Assembly: GCA_028023455.1 (NCBI GenBank)
Contig: JAQFVV010006256.1
Location: 1,180,001 to 1,244,000, forward strand
Direction of reading: 5' to 3'
Length of the DNA stretch: 64,000 bases
Source: Epiperipatus broadwayi
Taxonomy: Eukaryota > Onychophora > Udeonychophora > Euonychophora > Peripatidae
The notes under the pieces: generated by a model
Database searches by the model: none
Told to the model about the DNA's origin: nothing
What the model saw: only the letters and a program-made list of their open reading frames with translations
Shown here: piece by piece, positions 46,534-59,720 of the stretch
Numbering within the stretch: the first letter of the stretch is position 1
How the letters are laid out: the number at the start of each line of letters is the position of its first letter
Position numbers and translations under genes: made by a program

Positions 46534-49487
46534 TGTAACAGTCATATTTGAACATCCACGCAACAAAATCCAGAGTTTTGGTAAATTATACCAAGGCTGA
46601 TCTAGATGAGGGTTTGAGACCAAATCTGACCGCACCTCAGCTCCTTCACCAACACTCCCTGACTTACTACCTTATGAATGACATATATGAAGTTACACTC
46701 GTAATCTCTCAATTCCCGCGCCAGCAATAGCAAAGGGTAAAACGAGAGACTCGGGGATATTTAACTAAATATTTATAGCTTAACCAAACACACTCACACA
46801 ACCTATGGCTGATTATCTAATGCATATAAAATCATTATGGATGGTGATTTAATATAAATAAAGTGAATAATACTGCAGACGTTAATATATTTTAAAATTA
46901 TTTAATATTGACAAAACACAAACAATAACAATTAAATATACTGGATATTCCACTCGCAGGTGGGATGGTGAAAATACGAACTACACGTTCTGTAATCAAT
47001 TGTGAAAATACGAACTACACGTTCTGTAATCACTTGTACTTAACGATCATTATTCTATTATATCGTTTATACGTTAATAATTATTTTACGTCTATACTGA
47101 TGTCTAGATTATGTCTGCCATTCCTACTCAGTATGTTAAGGGTTAAACTCTAAGAGAGTGGCAAATTTATACAATGTGTACTTAAATTTATCAATACGTG
47201 AGGAGCAGTCAATGTGCTCTTTATGTAGATATTCTTAGATAAACTAGATCTTAGGTTCAGATCAATGCTGAACAATTAATATACAACAGATGAACTGGCG
47301 TTTTGTAGCATAACTTCTGAGGCTACGGCGCTATGCAAATTACATCAGATGCGGCTTGAATGTGCTTTTACTCATGGGATTCAGCAGCGTTTGCTCGGTT
47401 CTCAGATACCGCTCGCCTGCTATACATGAACTTTTAGTTCGGATGTTCGAACAGCCACGATATAAGATGCTGGATTCCGGTGTTCCAGTTTTTAAAGGAG
47501 GAAATGGGAATGACCCTTAAAATCATTATCCCATTCAAGTGGAGGCTGCCCGAACTAAGGATGATAAGATAGCCCTTAAAACCTAATCTTATCTTAATAA
47601 TTATATGAGAGCAAGACGGAATGCACCTCAGTGCTTCATAAAAACTCATTCACAACGCTTTTGGAATCTTAATTATAACAACTAGTAAAGCGCAAAATCT
47701 ATAGTTTCTTCTGCAAACTACCCTACGCCAGTTAGTTAAATAAACACTGAAATTGTGCTAAAGAGGACTTTATTAATATTGATCTAGTTTATTAATTAAC
47801 TACATATTATATGCAATTACATTAAGGGGGTCTAAAGCATATCTGGGGCTTAAACTTGGCTAACTACTGAATATGCCTTAAATTATCACTCTCTTTTATT
47901 TAACCAAACAAACCTTTTAATAAGCAACATATGTGATATTAAGCTACGCATAGCCGTTCAAATAATATATCAAAGTAGGTTTCGGACCAGAGACAATCGA
48001 TAGATATGCCAAACAGCATAATTACTTTACTTGAGAACAAAACGTCTCTTTAAGTTATAATAATTAATAGTCTCTGCTCCGAAGGCAAAGCATAAATCAA
48101 TAAATGCATTTTAACAAAATATATATATATAGATGCAAAAGTATAGACACAAATAGAGAAAATAATAAGACAAATAAGCTTTTATAAGTTGAATTTAAAA
48201 AAGAGATTTAAGAATTTGAAATCAGGCAAGATTTACACTTAACTTTTAAAGTATTTTAAATTATACAGGTTGAGATACGTTTATCTAACACAGTTAATTA
48301 TTTTAAGAGAGGATACACCTTTTAAACATAGTGTGATTAATTTATAAGATTTGAATGGAAGAGTTTGTGCACATTACTTATTATATAGCTAGCTTTAGGA
48401 AAGATTTATAGATGGCTATAGCTTTTAGATTTAGTTTGATTGAGAAGTGGTTACCGGTTATTTATCTGGAGGCTTGCAGCTTGAAAGTATGCAATACACG
48501 CATGGACTGATTTATCTGCTGGTTCATCGTTGGGCTATTCTTTAAGTAGGGCTGTGGTTTGGATCTCCAGGCTCCATAAACGGTTCTTGACCATCGGGAA
48601 AATGGCCTTTGCTTTTCTAGCCAATTATTTGCATGGTAGAAACTGGGCCTGCTGCCTGGATATAAATTGAAACACGAGTCAAGCAAAAATGGATGACAAT
48701 TTTCTTTCAACTGCCTTTTTTATACTTTTTTAACCCCCCCTCTTACAGTTCATTCCAATCTTTATTTTTAGACATTAAAATCTAAGAAGTCTTAATTGCA
48801 TCAGCTTCAGACGAATCGGTTGATTGATTTCAGGTTTATTCATTGTTCCTTTTATTTTTCTCAGATTCTAGTTCCAATCTGGATTTCAGTGCAGGTTTAA
48901 TTGTCCAACTTTTATTTTATTAAGAATCCTAAAATCTGGATTTGTACCAGCGGTGTCTCATGAGATTGGTAAAGTTCTTTTTTTTAAACCTTGGATTGCT
49001 TCTCCTTTTCTTTTACTGAAAGAGATTTAAGCTGCTAGCGTTTTATCCTAGACGTGAGACATCTACCTTTGTTTTTAGTTGCTCTACATGGTTAAGTAAT
49101 TGGGTACTTTAAAGCCAGTTTGAAATACTTTAGAGAATTCTGTTCTTATCTATTACAATTTTTCTAGCTTGAAACCAATTCAATTATTTAAAATCATAAG
49201 ATGAATATTTATAAAATTATAAGGTGTGTACGTTATATAATGATAATATTCAGATATGAATATACCATTTCTTTAGCAAATAAAATTATTACAAAATATA
49301 TACAATTATAGCAAACGTGTGTGCATATACAATTACACACATATACGTGTAAATATACGTTTTTATACATGTTAAATTCCCAAGTATACAGTTATATATA
49401 TGTGTACCTTTAGGGTTTGAACTAGGGAAATGAAGACTTGATTTCTAGAATAGGTGAAACGTATGATGATGAAATCATACTGTTTCA
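46534..49487. repeat. Long terminal repeat, copy 2
   Basis: 2954 bp, matching copy 1 almost base for base. Example differences are GCGCCGGCAAT/GCGCCAGCAAT near the start, TTCAAGAGGAGG/TTCAAGTGGAGG, a 2-bp TA indel in the microsatellite near 48120, and GAAGGCTATTGATT/GAAGACTTGATT near the end. Ends ACTGTTTCA, followed by ATAT. Confidence 0.9.
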
Positions 49488-49491
49488 ATAT
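49488..49491 (+). repeat. 4-bp target duplication, right (ATAT)
   Basis: Matches 39376-39379. Confidence 0.6.
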
Positions 49492-51053
49492 AGATATTCC
49501 AATAACTTAAAATTTAATTCTCTGATACAAAACCAAGTGATAAGGTTAGCCATATAAAATACATTACATAGAAATTGGCAATCGAAATCATATCATATTT
49601 GTAAACAATTAAGGATATTAACTGAATGTTATACAAAGTTGGCATATTATCCAAAAGATCTTGCCATTTCAATAATATTACCATTATATAAAATTTATTC
49701 CTCAAAATTATGATATATATAAGTCTATTATATATATTGAAGATCTGGTTTAAACATAAATGCACATAGTTATCATGAAAAAAAAAAAAAACAAATTAAT
49801 TAATCTACTTTATAAAGATTATGTCACATACTTTATAATTGCAATATTGTGTATTTTCTTTGAAAGAATATGGCAGACAATAAAATAGACAGTGAAAGTG
49901 ATAATTAGAATGTAAGATAATGAAATAATAAAAAAAAATTGTTATGAAAAAAGTTAAAAGACAATACATTATTGCAAGATATCAAATAAACAAAGGTCTA
50001 GCACATATATATATGGATATTGGTGTTCCATGGATTAGTTTGTTTTGACTTTTTTTTAATGGAGTTAGAATATACATATTCATTTATGAGTGACTGCTAT
50101 AGCTTTAATCTTTTTTTCTGCATAGAATTATAAAATTTGACAAGTATTAGCTTATGATGATAAAATTTAATGAAGTAAACTACCATTATTTTATTTCATT
50201 ATTTTGTAATATATTTCTTAATAATAAAAAATAAATAAATTAGTATAAAGAAAGTAATACAAATAATTAATCACAAATAGGTAATGCTTTCAAGTTATTC
50301 ACTTACTCCCTAAACAAACTTACTAGTTTTTAATTTTTTTTACTATTTAAGGTTGTCATATGTTTTTATATGTGCATCTGTACTATCACTAACCATTCTC
50401 AGGCAAGATAAAGACAAGTTTCTATCCACTTTTTCTTAAATACTTTGTGGAGATGTGTGTCATTGTAAGATAATATGATAAATGTAAGTTTAATACATTA
50501 GTTAATAGTATTATGGATTTTTAAATTAATAATTTGTTAAAATAAAATGTCAAAATTTATTATTAAAATAAGCTTGAGAAAATAAATTTATAAAATTTTT
50601 ACTAATTAAAATATTAATAATAAACGAATTCTTAACAAATACATAATAAATAGTAGTAATTATAGTAATGAAATGTCATTTCCTGAGTAAGGGCATATTT
50701 ATATTTTTTATAATAAGATGAAATCAGACAGCAAAAATTAATCCTCAGGACAATATCAAACAAAGCCTCAATATAAAAGATAAAAAAAAAAAAAATCTAG
50801 TTTATTACAACCTTCAAAATTAATCAATTTTAAAAAACATTTACAAAATTACAAAAAAAAAAAAGAAGCCGTTTCAAAACAAATGAGGGATCCCCCATCC
50901 CCATTTGCCTGAAAAAAAAAAAAAAATCTATATGCACTCAGGCAATTAAAATTACACATAATTACTTGATATACATGTAGTGTATATTTCATACTTTTCG
51001 AAATTTAATCCTGAATATGTAATGTTCCTCATTATATGATGAATAAATGATTA
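49492..51053. other. AT-rich stretch; weak repeat at 49850-50160
   Basis: No gene seen. 49850-50160 shares a block order with 19600-20050. Several poly-A runs are present at 50785-50925. Confidence 0.45.
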
Positions 51054-51251
51054 TTTGAGCACAATATCTTTTTCTAAAAGGACTCACTTTTAGCAAAAGG
51101 CTACTTTGTTTATCAGAATGTCACAGATTGACATGAATGATTAAACAATGTGTTTGAGCACAATATCTTTTTCTAAAAGGACTCACTTTTAGCAAAAGGC
51201 TACTTTGTTTATCAGAATGTCACAGATTGACATGAATGATTAAACAATGTT
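51054..51251 (+). repeat. Perfect 99-bp tandem duplication
   Basis: 51054-51152 and 51153-51251 appear identical, both starting TTTGAGCACAATATC and ending GATTAAACAATGT plus one base. A recent local duplication; non-coding. Confidence 0.93.
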
Positions 51252-51330
51252 TGGTTAAAATTCTAAAAAAACAAACAAACAAACATGCTATTCTTATAGT
51301 AATGAAGTATATAAGAATAATCATATGTTT

Positions 51331-51385
51331 ATATTGGGTTATTTCCATCATCTAATAATATAAGATGATGGAAATAATCCAATAT
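51331..51385. repeat. Hairpin, about 23-bp stem
   Basis: ATATTGGGTTATTTCCATCA-TCT is mirrored by AGATGATGGAAATAATCC-AATAT around a short AATAATATA loop. It has one mismatch in the arms. It could be a microRNA-type or transposon-derived foldback. Confidence 0.75.
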
Positions 51386-51389
51386 ATAA

Positions 51390-52635
51390 ATACAACTAAA
51401 ATACGACATCCCAAAACCTTCAGGACAATAATATATAAGAGCAAAACCTTTATATGATTTTTATCGATAACTTTTGCAGTTATAGGTATTAGTATTTCTT
51501 TAGTCAATAGTTTATAACAATAAAATCTTAATATATATATATATAAATTGTAGTATTTACAATATATAAAATAAATACATATCTTTTAAAGTACTGATCA
51601 AAATATATAATTATTATATTCATACTAAAAATCAAAACATTTAAGTGTTCCTACAACTCATTATAAGATAATCCATTTATCTATTTTATTTAGATATATA
51701 TCAGACATTATATGTAATAACCAAATTCTAAAGTGTAGACTATACAATACAAAGTTCATCAGCTGTGCCAAATCCTCAAATATCATTAAATGCAAATCAA
51801 ACTTGGTTCTTATTTATATTAAGCACATTTTATTTGCTTTATTTTAAAGTACCAAAGATGAAAGAGATACAAATGTTAAATGAGATGTGTTTTTTTATTT
51901 ATAGGTATACATGAAATTATATAAGTGGTTATAGTATATTTAATTTAATTCAGGAAATTTATATAAAAATGGAATTAATTAGTTCTACTAGAGAATATAT
52001 TTTTCTATCTACTTAATTTTATATATAAAATAACTCATTAAAAATTATATATTTAATCTGTTTTTTTCAAATAACATATAAACTGTACCTAATATATATA
52101 GTAAACAAATAAATGCATTTACTTTGTAATCATTATCTATGATTTTCATTTATAGAATGTATACAACTAACTCTACAATGCACTAATGCACATTATTCCT
52201 CTTGCTCTATACATTTTCACATTACCATCTTATCTATTAAGCAAATTATTTACTTTATTAATAAAAATAGATGGTATTCTTTTAGTACGCGATCTCCACC
52301 ATTTTGAATTTCAAAAACGACCAAAAATGGCATCTGACACATTTAATAGATTCTATCTTTTTTTGCTATTATCCTTTTCTTCATGCAATATTTTTATTTA
52401 ACCAAATCAAATATAGACGTGTTTTAGCATTATTTATTTTGCATGTTTTAACATTCTCATATGATAATTGATGTTCTTTAAATGAGAGAAAGTATACAAA
52501 ATAAATAATGCTCAAATATCTGTATTTAATAGTTAATACCATAAATGTAAAATTAAATAAAAATATTGCATGAAGAAAAATAATAAAAAGAGAAGAATAA
52601 ATGAGGATATATTTATTAATAGAGAAAGTAATTTG
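51390..52635. other. AT-rich intergenic stretch
   Basis: Nothing recognisable. The frames at 52186-52401 (plus) and 52381-52683 (minus) are low-complexity. Confidence 0.5.
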
Positions 52636-52639
52636 TTTA

Positions 52640-53330
52640 ATAGAGATGTCAAGGTACCAATGAACTCGGGTATTTACATTCATTTTTTTTTTTTGATTCT
52701 TTAAAACAATGACTCAATAAGTAATTAATAAATTTAAGATTCAATTACTTTGCATACAGAAAATAAATAGTTAACAGTTAAAAAAAAAAAAAAAATACAA
52801 CAGAAAAAATAAAAATGAAACATTTTCATATGTTACAATAAATATATATATATATGTAAATTAATAAAAAAAAAAAACTTTAATGTTTTTCATTTATATT
52901 GCCAAAATGTTTATAAGAAATTTAAAACCTAAAACTTCAAGTTATTCATTTATATTTCCTTTTATTATTATTATTATTGTTTTTAAGAAATCAATTTTCA
53001 AAAAAAAATTTACAATTGATCGTACCCCCCCCCCCCTATCAAAACCAAATAAGAAATTGAAAAGACAAATAATATTAAAAGTTCAAATACAAACCTGTTA
53101 ATAACAAGTAATAAAACAGTTTTAAATTGCACATTGAATTTATAATAAATTAATTTGTAAGTCAGTATTACTTAGTAGTTTTTGTGAAAAATCACAAAAA
53201 AGAATCTTAAATTTATTGACTACTTATCCCAGTATTTTTTCATGATTTTGACTTGCAGTATTTAAAGAATCATTAAACACAAAATAGGATGTAGATACCC
53301 GAGTTCATCAGTATCAATGTTAATGTGAAA
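52640..53330. mobile_element. Degraded foldback element
   Basis: The left end AATGAACTCGGGTATTTACATT (52657-52678) is mirrored by GATGTAGATACCCGAGTTCATC (53288-53309). Further in, TGATTCTTTAAAA and AATAAATTTAAGATTC on the left are mirrored on the right by TTTAAAGAATCATT and GAATCTTAAATTTATT. The arms are about 130 bp with gaps. The interior holds poly-A runs and a 12-C run at 53025-53036. No coding capacity, and no clear target duplication. Confidence 0.6.
53025..53036 (+). repeat. Poly-C run of 12
   Basis: An uninterrupted C12, rare in this AT-rich sequence; a likely site of length variation or assembly error. Confidence 0.9.
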
Positions 53331-53345
53331 ATTCATAAAAGCATG

Positions 53346-54734
53346 GAAATAACATAAAACATGAATTATGGGATTCAACTATCCATTTCACAACCGAAAA
53401 ATACTTCTGCAATTTAATTATTTAATGTTTTTGTAAGCTTAAAAGTTTATCTTTATTTATTATATATTCATGGAAAAGTTTTATAAAACATGGATTATTA
53501 TTTCTTATGCAAAATATAATTATATGGGTGCAATTAAATATCATATTTAATAATTGCATTAGGAGTCTGTTGACCATTCATATTCACAAACTCAAAAACC
53601 CAATTTCTTTAACTTGTAATTAAAAAAAAAAAGATACATTAAATAAAAAATTATAAATTCTTAATTTAATAAAAAATTTACAAATTGTACAGACATGCAT
53701 TACTTACTTAATGCAATATTTAAAAATCAAAATTTCTAGAAAGCCATCACGTGTTACAATATATTATTTTGCTAAGCTTTAAAAGCTATAGGATTGCTTA
53801 TGCCTCTTCAACTACTTAAGTTACATTTAAAAGATGTGATAAATATTTAATAAAGATTGAAAAAGCAATAAATTTATAAATAAAGAATACAAATAAAAAA
53901 TGTTCCATTATAAAGAAGTATACCATTGACTCTACATGAACATTTCAGCAAAGAATCTGATGAAAAGAGCGATATCAAGACACTACTACAATTAAGGAAT
54001 AATTGTAAAAATTCACAAATCAATACAAACTTAAAAATTAAGTATTTCATAGCTTCTTTTAAGTTTGGCAAAATTGTTATAATAATTCACTTTGTCTTTT
54101 GGAATCATTTTAAAGAAAATTTTAATTTTCTAACTCAACTACAAATACTATCACTATGATTGCAAAAAAATGCCTGCTGCTATGAGGTAATTATGGTCCA
54201 CTTAAAACTTATGAACTTATCAGTTAGACATTATATCTTCTACATTAACTCATTATCAATTTTCATTATAATAATGAAAAGAAGAGAAAATTTTGTTTTT
54301 TAACCAAATGAGTGAATATATTTAGGTATATACACACAGAATATGAATACAGTCTGTGTATACACTAATGTGAATAGACTATCTCATGTTAGTACAACTG
54401 AATTATTAGGAATTTTTTGTTAAATAATTTTATTAATGTATTACTACGCATAATTTTTAAATTGAATCATAATTATGTACATATTGTATATACATGTTGA
54501 AAATGTCTCTATTATATAAGTGTATGTTCAAAATCTATACTACAGAGATTAAGAACTATCCATGAATTTCAAAATTTCAGTATCCATGTGAAGGCTTGAA
54601 ATCAATATGGAGGTCTTACAGGCATTTCATCTTCCATACTTCCAGATAGAGCAAACAAAATCTCTTAATATAAGTAACAGTCAAAGTTATTCTGATTTAG
54701 GATTAATGACGTTCGAAGACTTGACACAAATAAT
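53346..54734. other. AT-rich intergenic stretch
   Basis: No gene or repeat end recognised. Confidence 0.5.
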
Positions 54735-55797
54735 GATCAATGAACATCACATGATCACCATTTCTTATGCTTTCTTATAACTGTTATTAAAACAGGCAAA
54801 ACTCTCTAGACGTATTGCCACTCAGTGCAAGCCACAGTAATCAATGGATGCAAGAAGGCTTGTGCATAAAATCACCATCTAGTGCATAGCCATCCAATAT
54901 TCCCAGACTAGTTTCTGGCATGTGGCCTTCATCAGTGAGGAGCCTTGGATCTTAGAGCACTGCACCTACATTTTAGGATCTAATGCAACCCTCCAGCAGC
55001 CACCTTTTATCTCTATTTAACTACAAAACTACAAATCTTAAATTGAAAACACTATAATATTTTCAATCCAAGCTCATTAGCTTTTATAGTCATACAGGTC
55101 TGAACTCAGTTCAATACCTATACATTTTGGCATCTTTGGTTCTTTAATAACCATAGCCACCATTATTCTATTAGGGAGGATTGGTTTTAAATCAATAAAC
55201 ATTATATGATCACCATTTCTTATGCTTGCTTATAACTTATTAAACAGGCAAAACTCTCTATACGTATTGCCACTCAGTGCAAGCCAGAGTAATCAATGGA
55301 TGCAAGAAGGCTTGTGTATCAAATCCCCATCTAATGCCTACTCATCCAATATCCCCAGACTAGTTTCTGGCTTGTGGTCTTCTCAGTGAGGAGCCTTGGA
55401 TCTGAGAGCACTAATCCTGCCTAATAGGAGAGTGGTGGCTATGATTATTAAAGAACCAGAGACCAAAATGTATAGGTACTGAACCGAGTTCAGACCTATA
55501 TGACTATATAAGCTAATGAGCTTGAATTGAAAAATATTAGTGTTTTCAATTTAAGACTCATAGTTTTGTAATTGAGATAAAAGGTGGCTGGTGGCATTAG
55601 ATCCTAAGATCTAGGTGCAGTGCTCTCAGATCCACGGCTCCTCACTGATGAAGGCCACAAGCCAAAAACTAGTCTGGGGATACTGGATGAGTTGGCACTT
55701 GATGGGGATTTTATGCACAAGCCTTCTTGCATTCACTGATTACTCTGGCTTGCACTGAGTGGCAATATGTATAGAGAGTTTTGCCTGTTTTAATTCA
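54735..55797. repeat. Three-copy complex: two direct units and one inverted
   Basis: Unit 1 (54735-55175) starts near CATGATCACCATTTCTTATGC. Unit 2 (55188-55422) is a direct copy of its first half. Unit 3 (55423-55797) is an inverted copy of the whole. Shared blocks include GGCAAAACTCTCTA, ATTGCCACTCAGTGCAAGCC, AGACTAGTTTCTGGC, CAGTGAGGAGCC and GACCTATATGACTATA or its mirror. Units 1 and 3 form a large stem with unit 2 in the loop. The unit is distinctly GC-richer than its surroundings, without an open frame. Probably an unrecognised SINE or MITE-like family. Confidence 0.8.
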
Positions 55798-55889
55798 CAA
55801 ATGGTGTATTACTGAAATAAAGTGTTGCTCTGATTTATAACATAATTTATCTCTTTAATAAATTAAATGATCAATACATTCATAGATTT

Positions 55890-57600
55890 ACTATATCTAT
55901 ATATTGCAGAATACAATTTCTTTATTTGTCATTTATAGTTTATAAGTTATTAAATAAAGAGAATAATTCAAGGTCATATAATCTGGAATAAATGAATCAT
56001 TTATTTATTCAAAATTATTTTACTTTAAATTATTGCTTAATATCAACAATGTTTATTAAAATTAGAAGAAATCACATGTTCAATATAGTCTACATAGTTT
56101 ATGCTACTATAGAGTCAGAAACAATTTTCATAAAAAATAGACATACTTTTTTCCCTTTAAAAACATTTTGCATTTTAATCTTATTTTATCTTATAAGTTT
56201 TGGACTAGCAGAAAGCAAAATGAATTGTGAGTAGAAAGCCTAGAAAAAAAGGACATGGTGCCCTCTTCATTTAATGTCCATGATTTAAAATGGAATGATT
56301 AACAACAAAATGCTATGCTGACCATCATTAAATTTAAGACTGCAAAATCTAATTATATTGTAAATTCAACAAATGAAAATAATTCGACAACATTTAAGGA
56401 TTAAATTCCCATGAAAATATATGTATATGTGTGCTAGCACAAAGATGCCAAAGAAAATACTGAAAGATTAGAAAGTTAAACTGAAGTTTTATATCTATAT
56501 TAACAGATGCTTAGAAAAAAAATCTTACTTATTAACAATAGTTGAAATTATAAATGTAATATTTATAAATGATTATAAAATCATTCTTTTAAAATTAATA
56601 GTGTTAATCATAATGCAGTCTGGTTTATCATCTGATAATTTAGATAATTAAAAAATACTAATCAAGTAAAAAAAAGTAAAAGGTCAATAAAACATAAATA
56701 ATATTTCTATAATTTAATTTAAAATTATAAATACTTTTATAAAGTAATATTACTTGGTTGTTATATTTTTTTATAATATTAAAATTCATCCCTTTATTTT
56801 ATTTTTACTTGTTCGAAAGGAATTTATATCAAAAATGAACTATAAATGAATTATAAATGTACAATATAGGATGTTAATTGCTGTTATAAATTATTTGTTC
56901 TAACCACCATATATAAATGGATGTTTACTTTAATAATATTATTTTATTAATAATAGGTATTTTGATTTACCACTGCATGAACCATTATATAAATATTTTA
57001 TCTTACCCTACAATATATTCCAGGTGATATTTCGCTATCCAGTAAAACAGTTAATAAATTTTCTTTTCTTGCCTGTCAAGAGCATGCATATGGATTCATT
57101 GGTGCTCTTTATACAAGAAGATATGAACTATTATAAAGCCATTTCTGATCAATTTATTATTTACTCATTATATTTTAAATTGCCTGTGTATGACATTTAC
57201 TTAATATATTTAGATTGTCTAAATATGTAATGCATAAGTGGAGAAAACTACTTGGTTTATAATTATATTCATCATAGTTACCAAATATGTAATGCATTTA
57301 GTTTACAGGTCAACTAGCACTGCTCAGTTATAATATTTTCAGTACATTTGGGGTTACCTAATCTGAGGGCATTCACTGATAGTCAATTCCATTTATAATA
57401 TTAATTGTCTCATATGAAGAGCAGTATATTATTTTATATTATCAGTTATAAATTTTATTCATTATTAGAATAGTTTCCTATATATTTGGCTCATCCAACA
57501 AGGGAATATTACTCTTCCTTTACATATTGTTGCATTAGAAATATTTATAAGTTTTATTGTACTTATTTATCATTAGAGATTTATTATCATCATTTACAAG
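55890..57600 (+). mobile_element. Unclassified dispersed repeat, copy C (3' part only)
   Basis: Matches the 3' part of copy B (60560-62340) from end to end at an estimated 85% identity. Shared blocks include TTATAAGTTATTAAATA, GGAATAAATGAATCATTTATT, AATAACTTGACAACATTTAAG (with changes), AAACTGAAGTTTTATATCTA, ACATATAAATGGATGTTTAC, TATATTCCAGGTG and TCAACTAGCACTGCTCAGTT. The coding part is missing, so this is a 5'-truncated copy lying less than 1.1 kb upstream of copy B. Confidence 0.8.
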
Positions 57601-57882
57601 TGGCTTCCCAACAAGGGCCCTGAGCATTTATGCATGACCTATATGAGAGATTTAGAGTTGTAAAATAAGATAGAATCAAAATATTTGATGAATGATCACA
57701 ACTGATATCAGATATTTTTGGATGAAAATGATTAATGACTCCACTTCATAGATAATTTAAATTTATAGTTTTGCTTTACTAAGGGTTTGAATCCAGAATG
57801 AGTTATCAAAGTGTTTTCTAAAAATTAAGTATAACAGTATATAAGTTGAGAAATGACGAAGTTATAAAAGTGCCTTATAAAT

Positions 57883-58119
57883 AAAATGTTTTATAAATAT
57901 ACCAAAAAGAGATCATGTGAAGGCAGAGTACCAGATGATGATGCATTGACTTGTCATATAATAATAAAAATAAGAATTTATGTTTGTGACTTTAAAAGCA
58001 CAAAATGTTTTATAAATATATCAAAAGAGAGCATGTGAAAGTAACAAAACAGATGATGATGTCTGGACTTGTCATATAATAATAAAAATAAGAATTTATG
58101 TTTGTGATTTTAAAAGCAC
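57883..58119 (+). repeat. 119-bp tandem duplication
   Basis: 57883-58001 and 58002-58119 are near copies. Both run from AAAATGTTTTATAAATATA through CAGATGATGATG and ATAATAATAAAAATAAGAAT to TTTAAAAGCAC. Confidence 0.88.
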
Positions 58120-58659
58120 CAGATATGTGCTATATGATAGTAAAATGCCAAAAAAATATGGGCCTATTACTAATAAATATTATTAATTTCTCCTCATGAA
58201 GTGTAAAACAAATAATGAATAGTATTTGGAACTAGCTTGTCTATTGAAAATATTATATCTTAGTTATTTTGGAAAATAGATAGAAAAACATTAATGATCA
58301 CTGTTTGAATCTGTTGATAATGGCATAATAAAGTCTTCTGAGTATAGTCATGACATCTATGCTATGTTATACACAATATCAGTTAAATTTTTAAGAAATA
58401 ATAATAATAATATGTCAATTTTGGATAATGTGGTGATAGGTAAATCAATCATTTTTTAAAATGAAGAGTTGTGTTACATGAGTTATAATAAGTATCGAGT
58501 TGAAATGTGTATTAATAGAGATCTAATTAAGTTGTAGGGTTCTGCATATAAAGCATAGTAGAGAACAGTTATTCATTTCATTTGATCTGAGATATTAAAT
58601 TGAGGAGTAAAGTCTTGCTTTTTTCTTTGTAAGATAGTAATTATAAATAAAAATAAATT

Positions 58660-59720
58660 ATGGAAAATGAAAAAGAGTTAGATATGTTAAAACAGGGGAG
58701 AGAAACTATTGAAGTATCCGTCACATCCAAAGATGATCAAAATAAATCTCTAATGGTCATGTTAAAAGGTTTAATGAGAGAAATAAAACAAAATCAAAAA
58801 AGATGTGATAAATATCAACTAGAAATGAGGCAACAGTCAGGAAAAATCATCAACAGATTTAATGAATAAGCTCAATAAATATCAAAAGAAATTACCAAAG
58901 GATCTAATGAATAAGATTTATGAAAATCAAGAAAAATGTGACAAAAATCTAGCAGTATTCAAGTAAGATATGAAGCAAAGCCTAGAAATGTTAATAATGA
59001 AGATAGAAGAGGCTCAATATGAGTTAGAGAATAGGTTGAAACAAGAAATAAAGCATATGCATACGGAACTAGTCCATGAAATAAAAATGTGATATAAGCA
59101 AATAAATGGTGTGAAAGTTAGGTTTAATGAATCAGAGATTAAGATAGAAGAAACTCAAAGTCAAATGCAAATAAGAGTCAATAAGATAGGAGAGAATCAC
59201 CATGAATTACTTGAAGATAAGTTAGAATCCCAAAATAAAAATAAAGTTTTAGAAACTGAATTGAAGATCAACAAATTAATGATAGAGTTCAAGAAGATAC
59301 AGAATACACAGGAACAAAAGGTCCAAAATTTGGAAAATTGGAGTAAACATGATCATTCATATTACATTAATTTAGATGTAGTACGCTTTAAAATAAATGA
59401 CTAGGTTTCTTTAAAAGAGAATTCCACCACAAGCTTAAACAGTGATGATACATACAATTTTGTCTTCAGAAATAAAAGCTTTAAAGTCTAAATGGTTTTA
59501 TTATTGTGAGGTATGTGGCTGTGAATATAGGTATCTTGATTGTATGAGAAATTTTCTATATCACAAAGTAAGGTCAATGATGTATGTTTTGTTTGAGAGA
59601 TTAGTGATTTGGAAAACTTAGTTTATGGCAAGCTGCAATCAAGTGCATAAATTGTTATGGATATAGTAGTAAATATTTAGTTTATAGTGATCATTGTATT
59701 CATGATTTTATTTGGTACAG
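58660..59720 (+). pseudogene. Copy B coding relic: long coiled coil plus Cys/His tail
   Basis: An open piece of 69 codons begins MENEKELDMLKQGRETIEVS (58660-58869). After a few stops and shifts a 97-codon piece follows (59111-59404: KVRFNESEIKIEETQSQMQI, later NLENWSKHDHSYYINLDVV). Both are rich in E, K, Q and L with heptad-like spacing, indicating a coiled coil. Downstream, 59490-59560 reads KSKWFYYCEVCGCEYRYLDC, a cluster of cysteines followed by LYHK that suggests a zinc-binding fold. Coiled coil plus a zinc-binding tail resembles ORF1/gag-type nucleic-acid-binding proteins of retroelements, but I recognise no known family. No polymerase is seen in any copy. Confidence 0.5.

Larger units (their letters stand above)
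39380..49487 (-). mobile_element. Young 10.1-kb giant-LTR non-autonomous element
   Basis: Two 2954-bp direct repeats (39380-42333 and 46534-49487) enclose 4200 bp. The termini read TGTAACAGT...ACTGTTTCA, a TG...CA end with an 8-of-9 inverted repeat, and are flanked by ATAT. I see roughly 15-20 differences between the repeats, about 99% identity, so the insertion is recent. The interior has one long ORF (42802-44658, minus), a non-coding region with degenerate tandem repeats, and tRNA-Lys-type primer-site-like sequences on the minus strand. No reverse transcriptase, RNase H, integrase or protease was found. Orientation is uncertain: the ORF and primer-site-like sequences favour minus, while a purine tract beside the second repeat (46516-46528) favours plus. 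It resembles a large retrotransposon derivative or a TR-GAG-type element. Confidence 0.85.

Noticed and set aside
52381-52683. 100-codon minus-strand ORF
   Set aside because: Composition reflects AT-rich DNA (Ile, Phe, Tyr, Leu, Lys); hydrophobic stretches are expected by chance.
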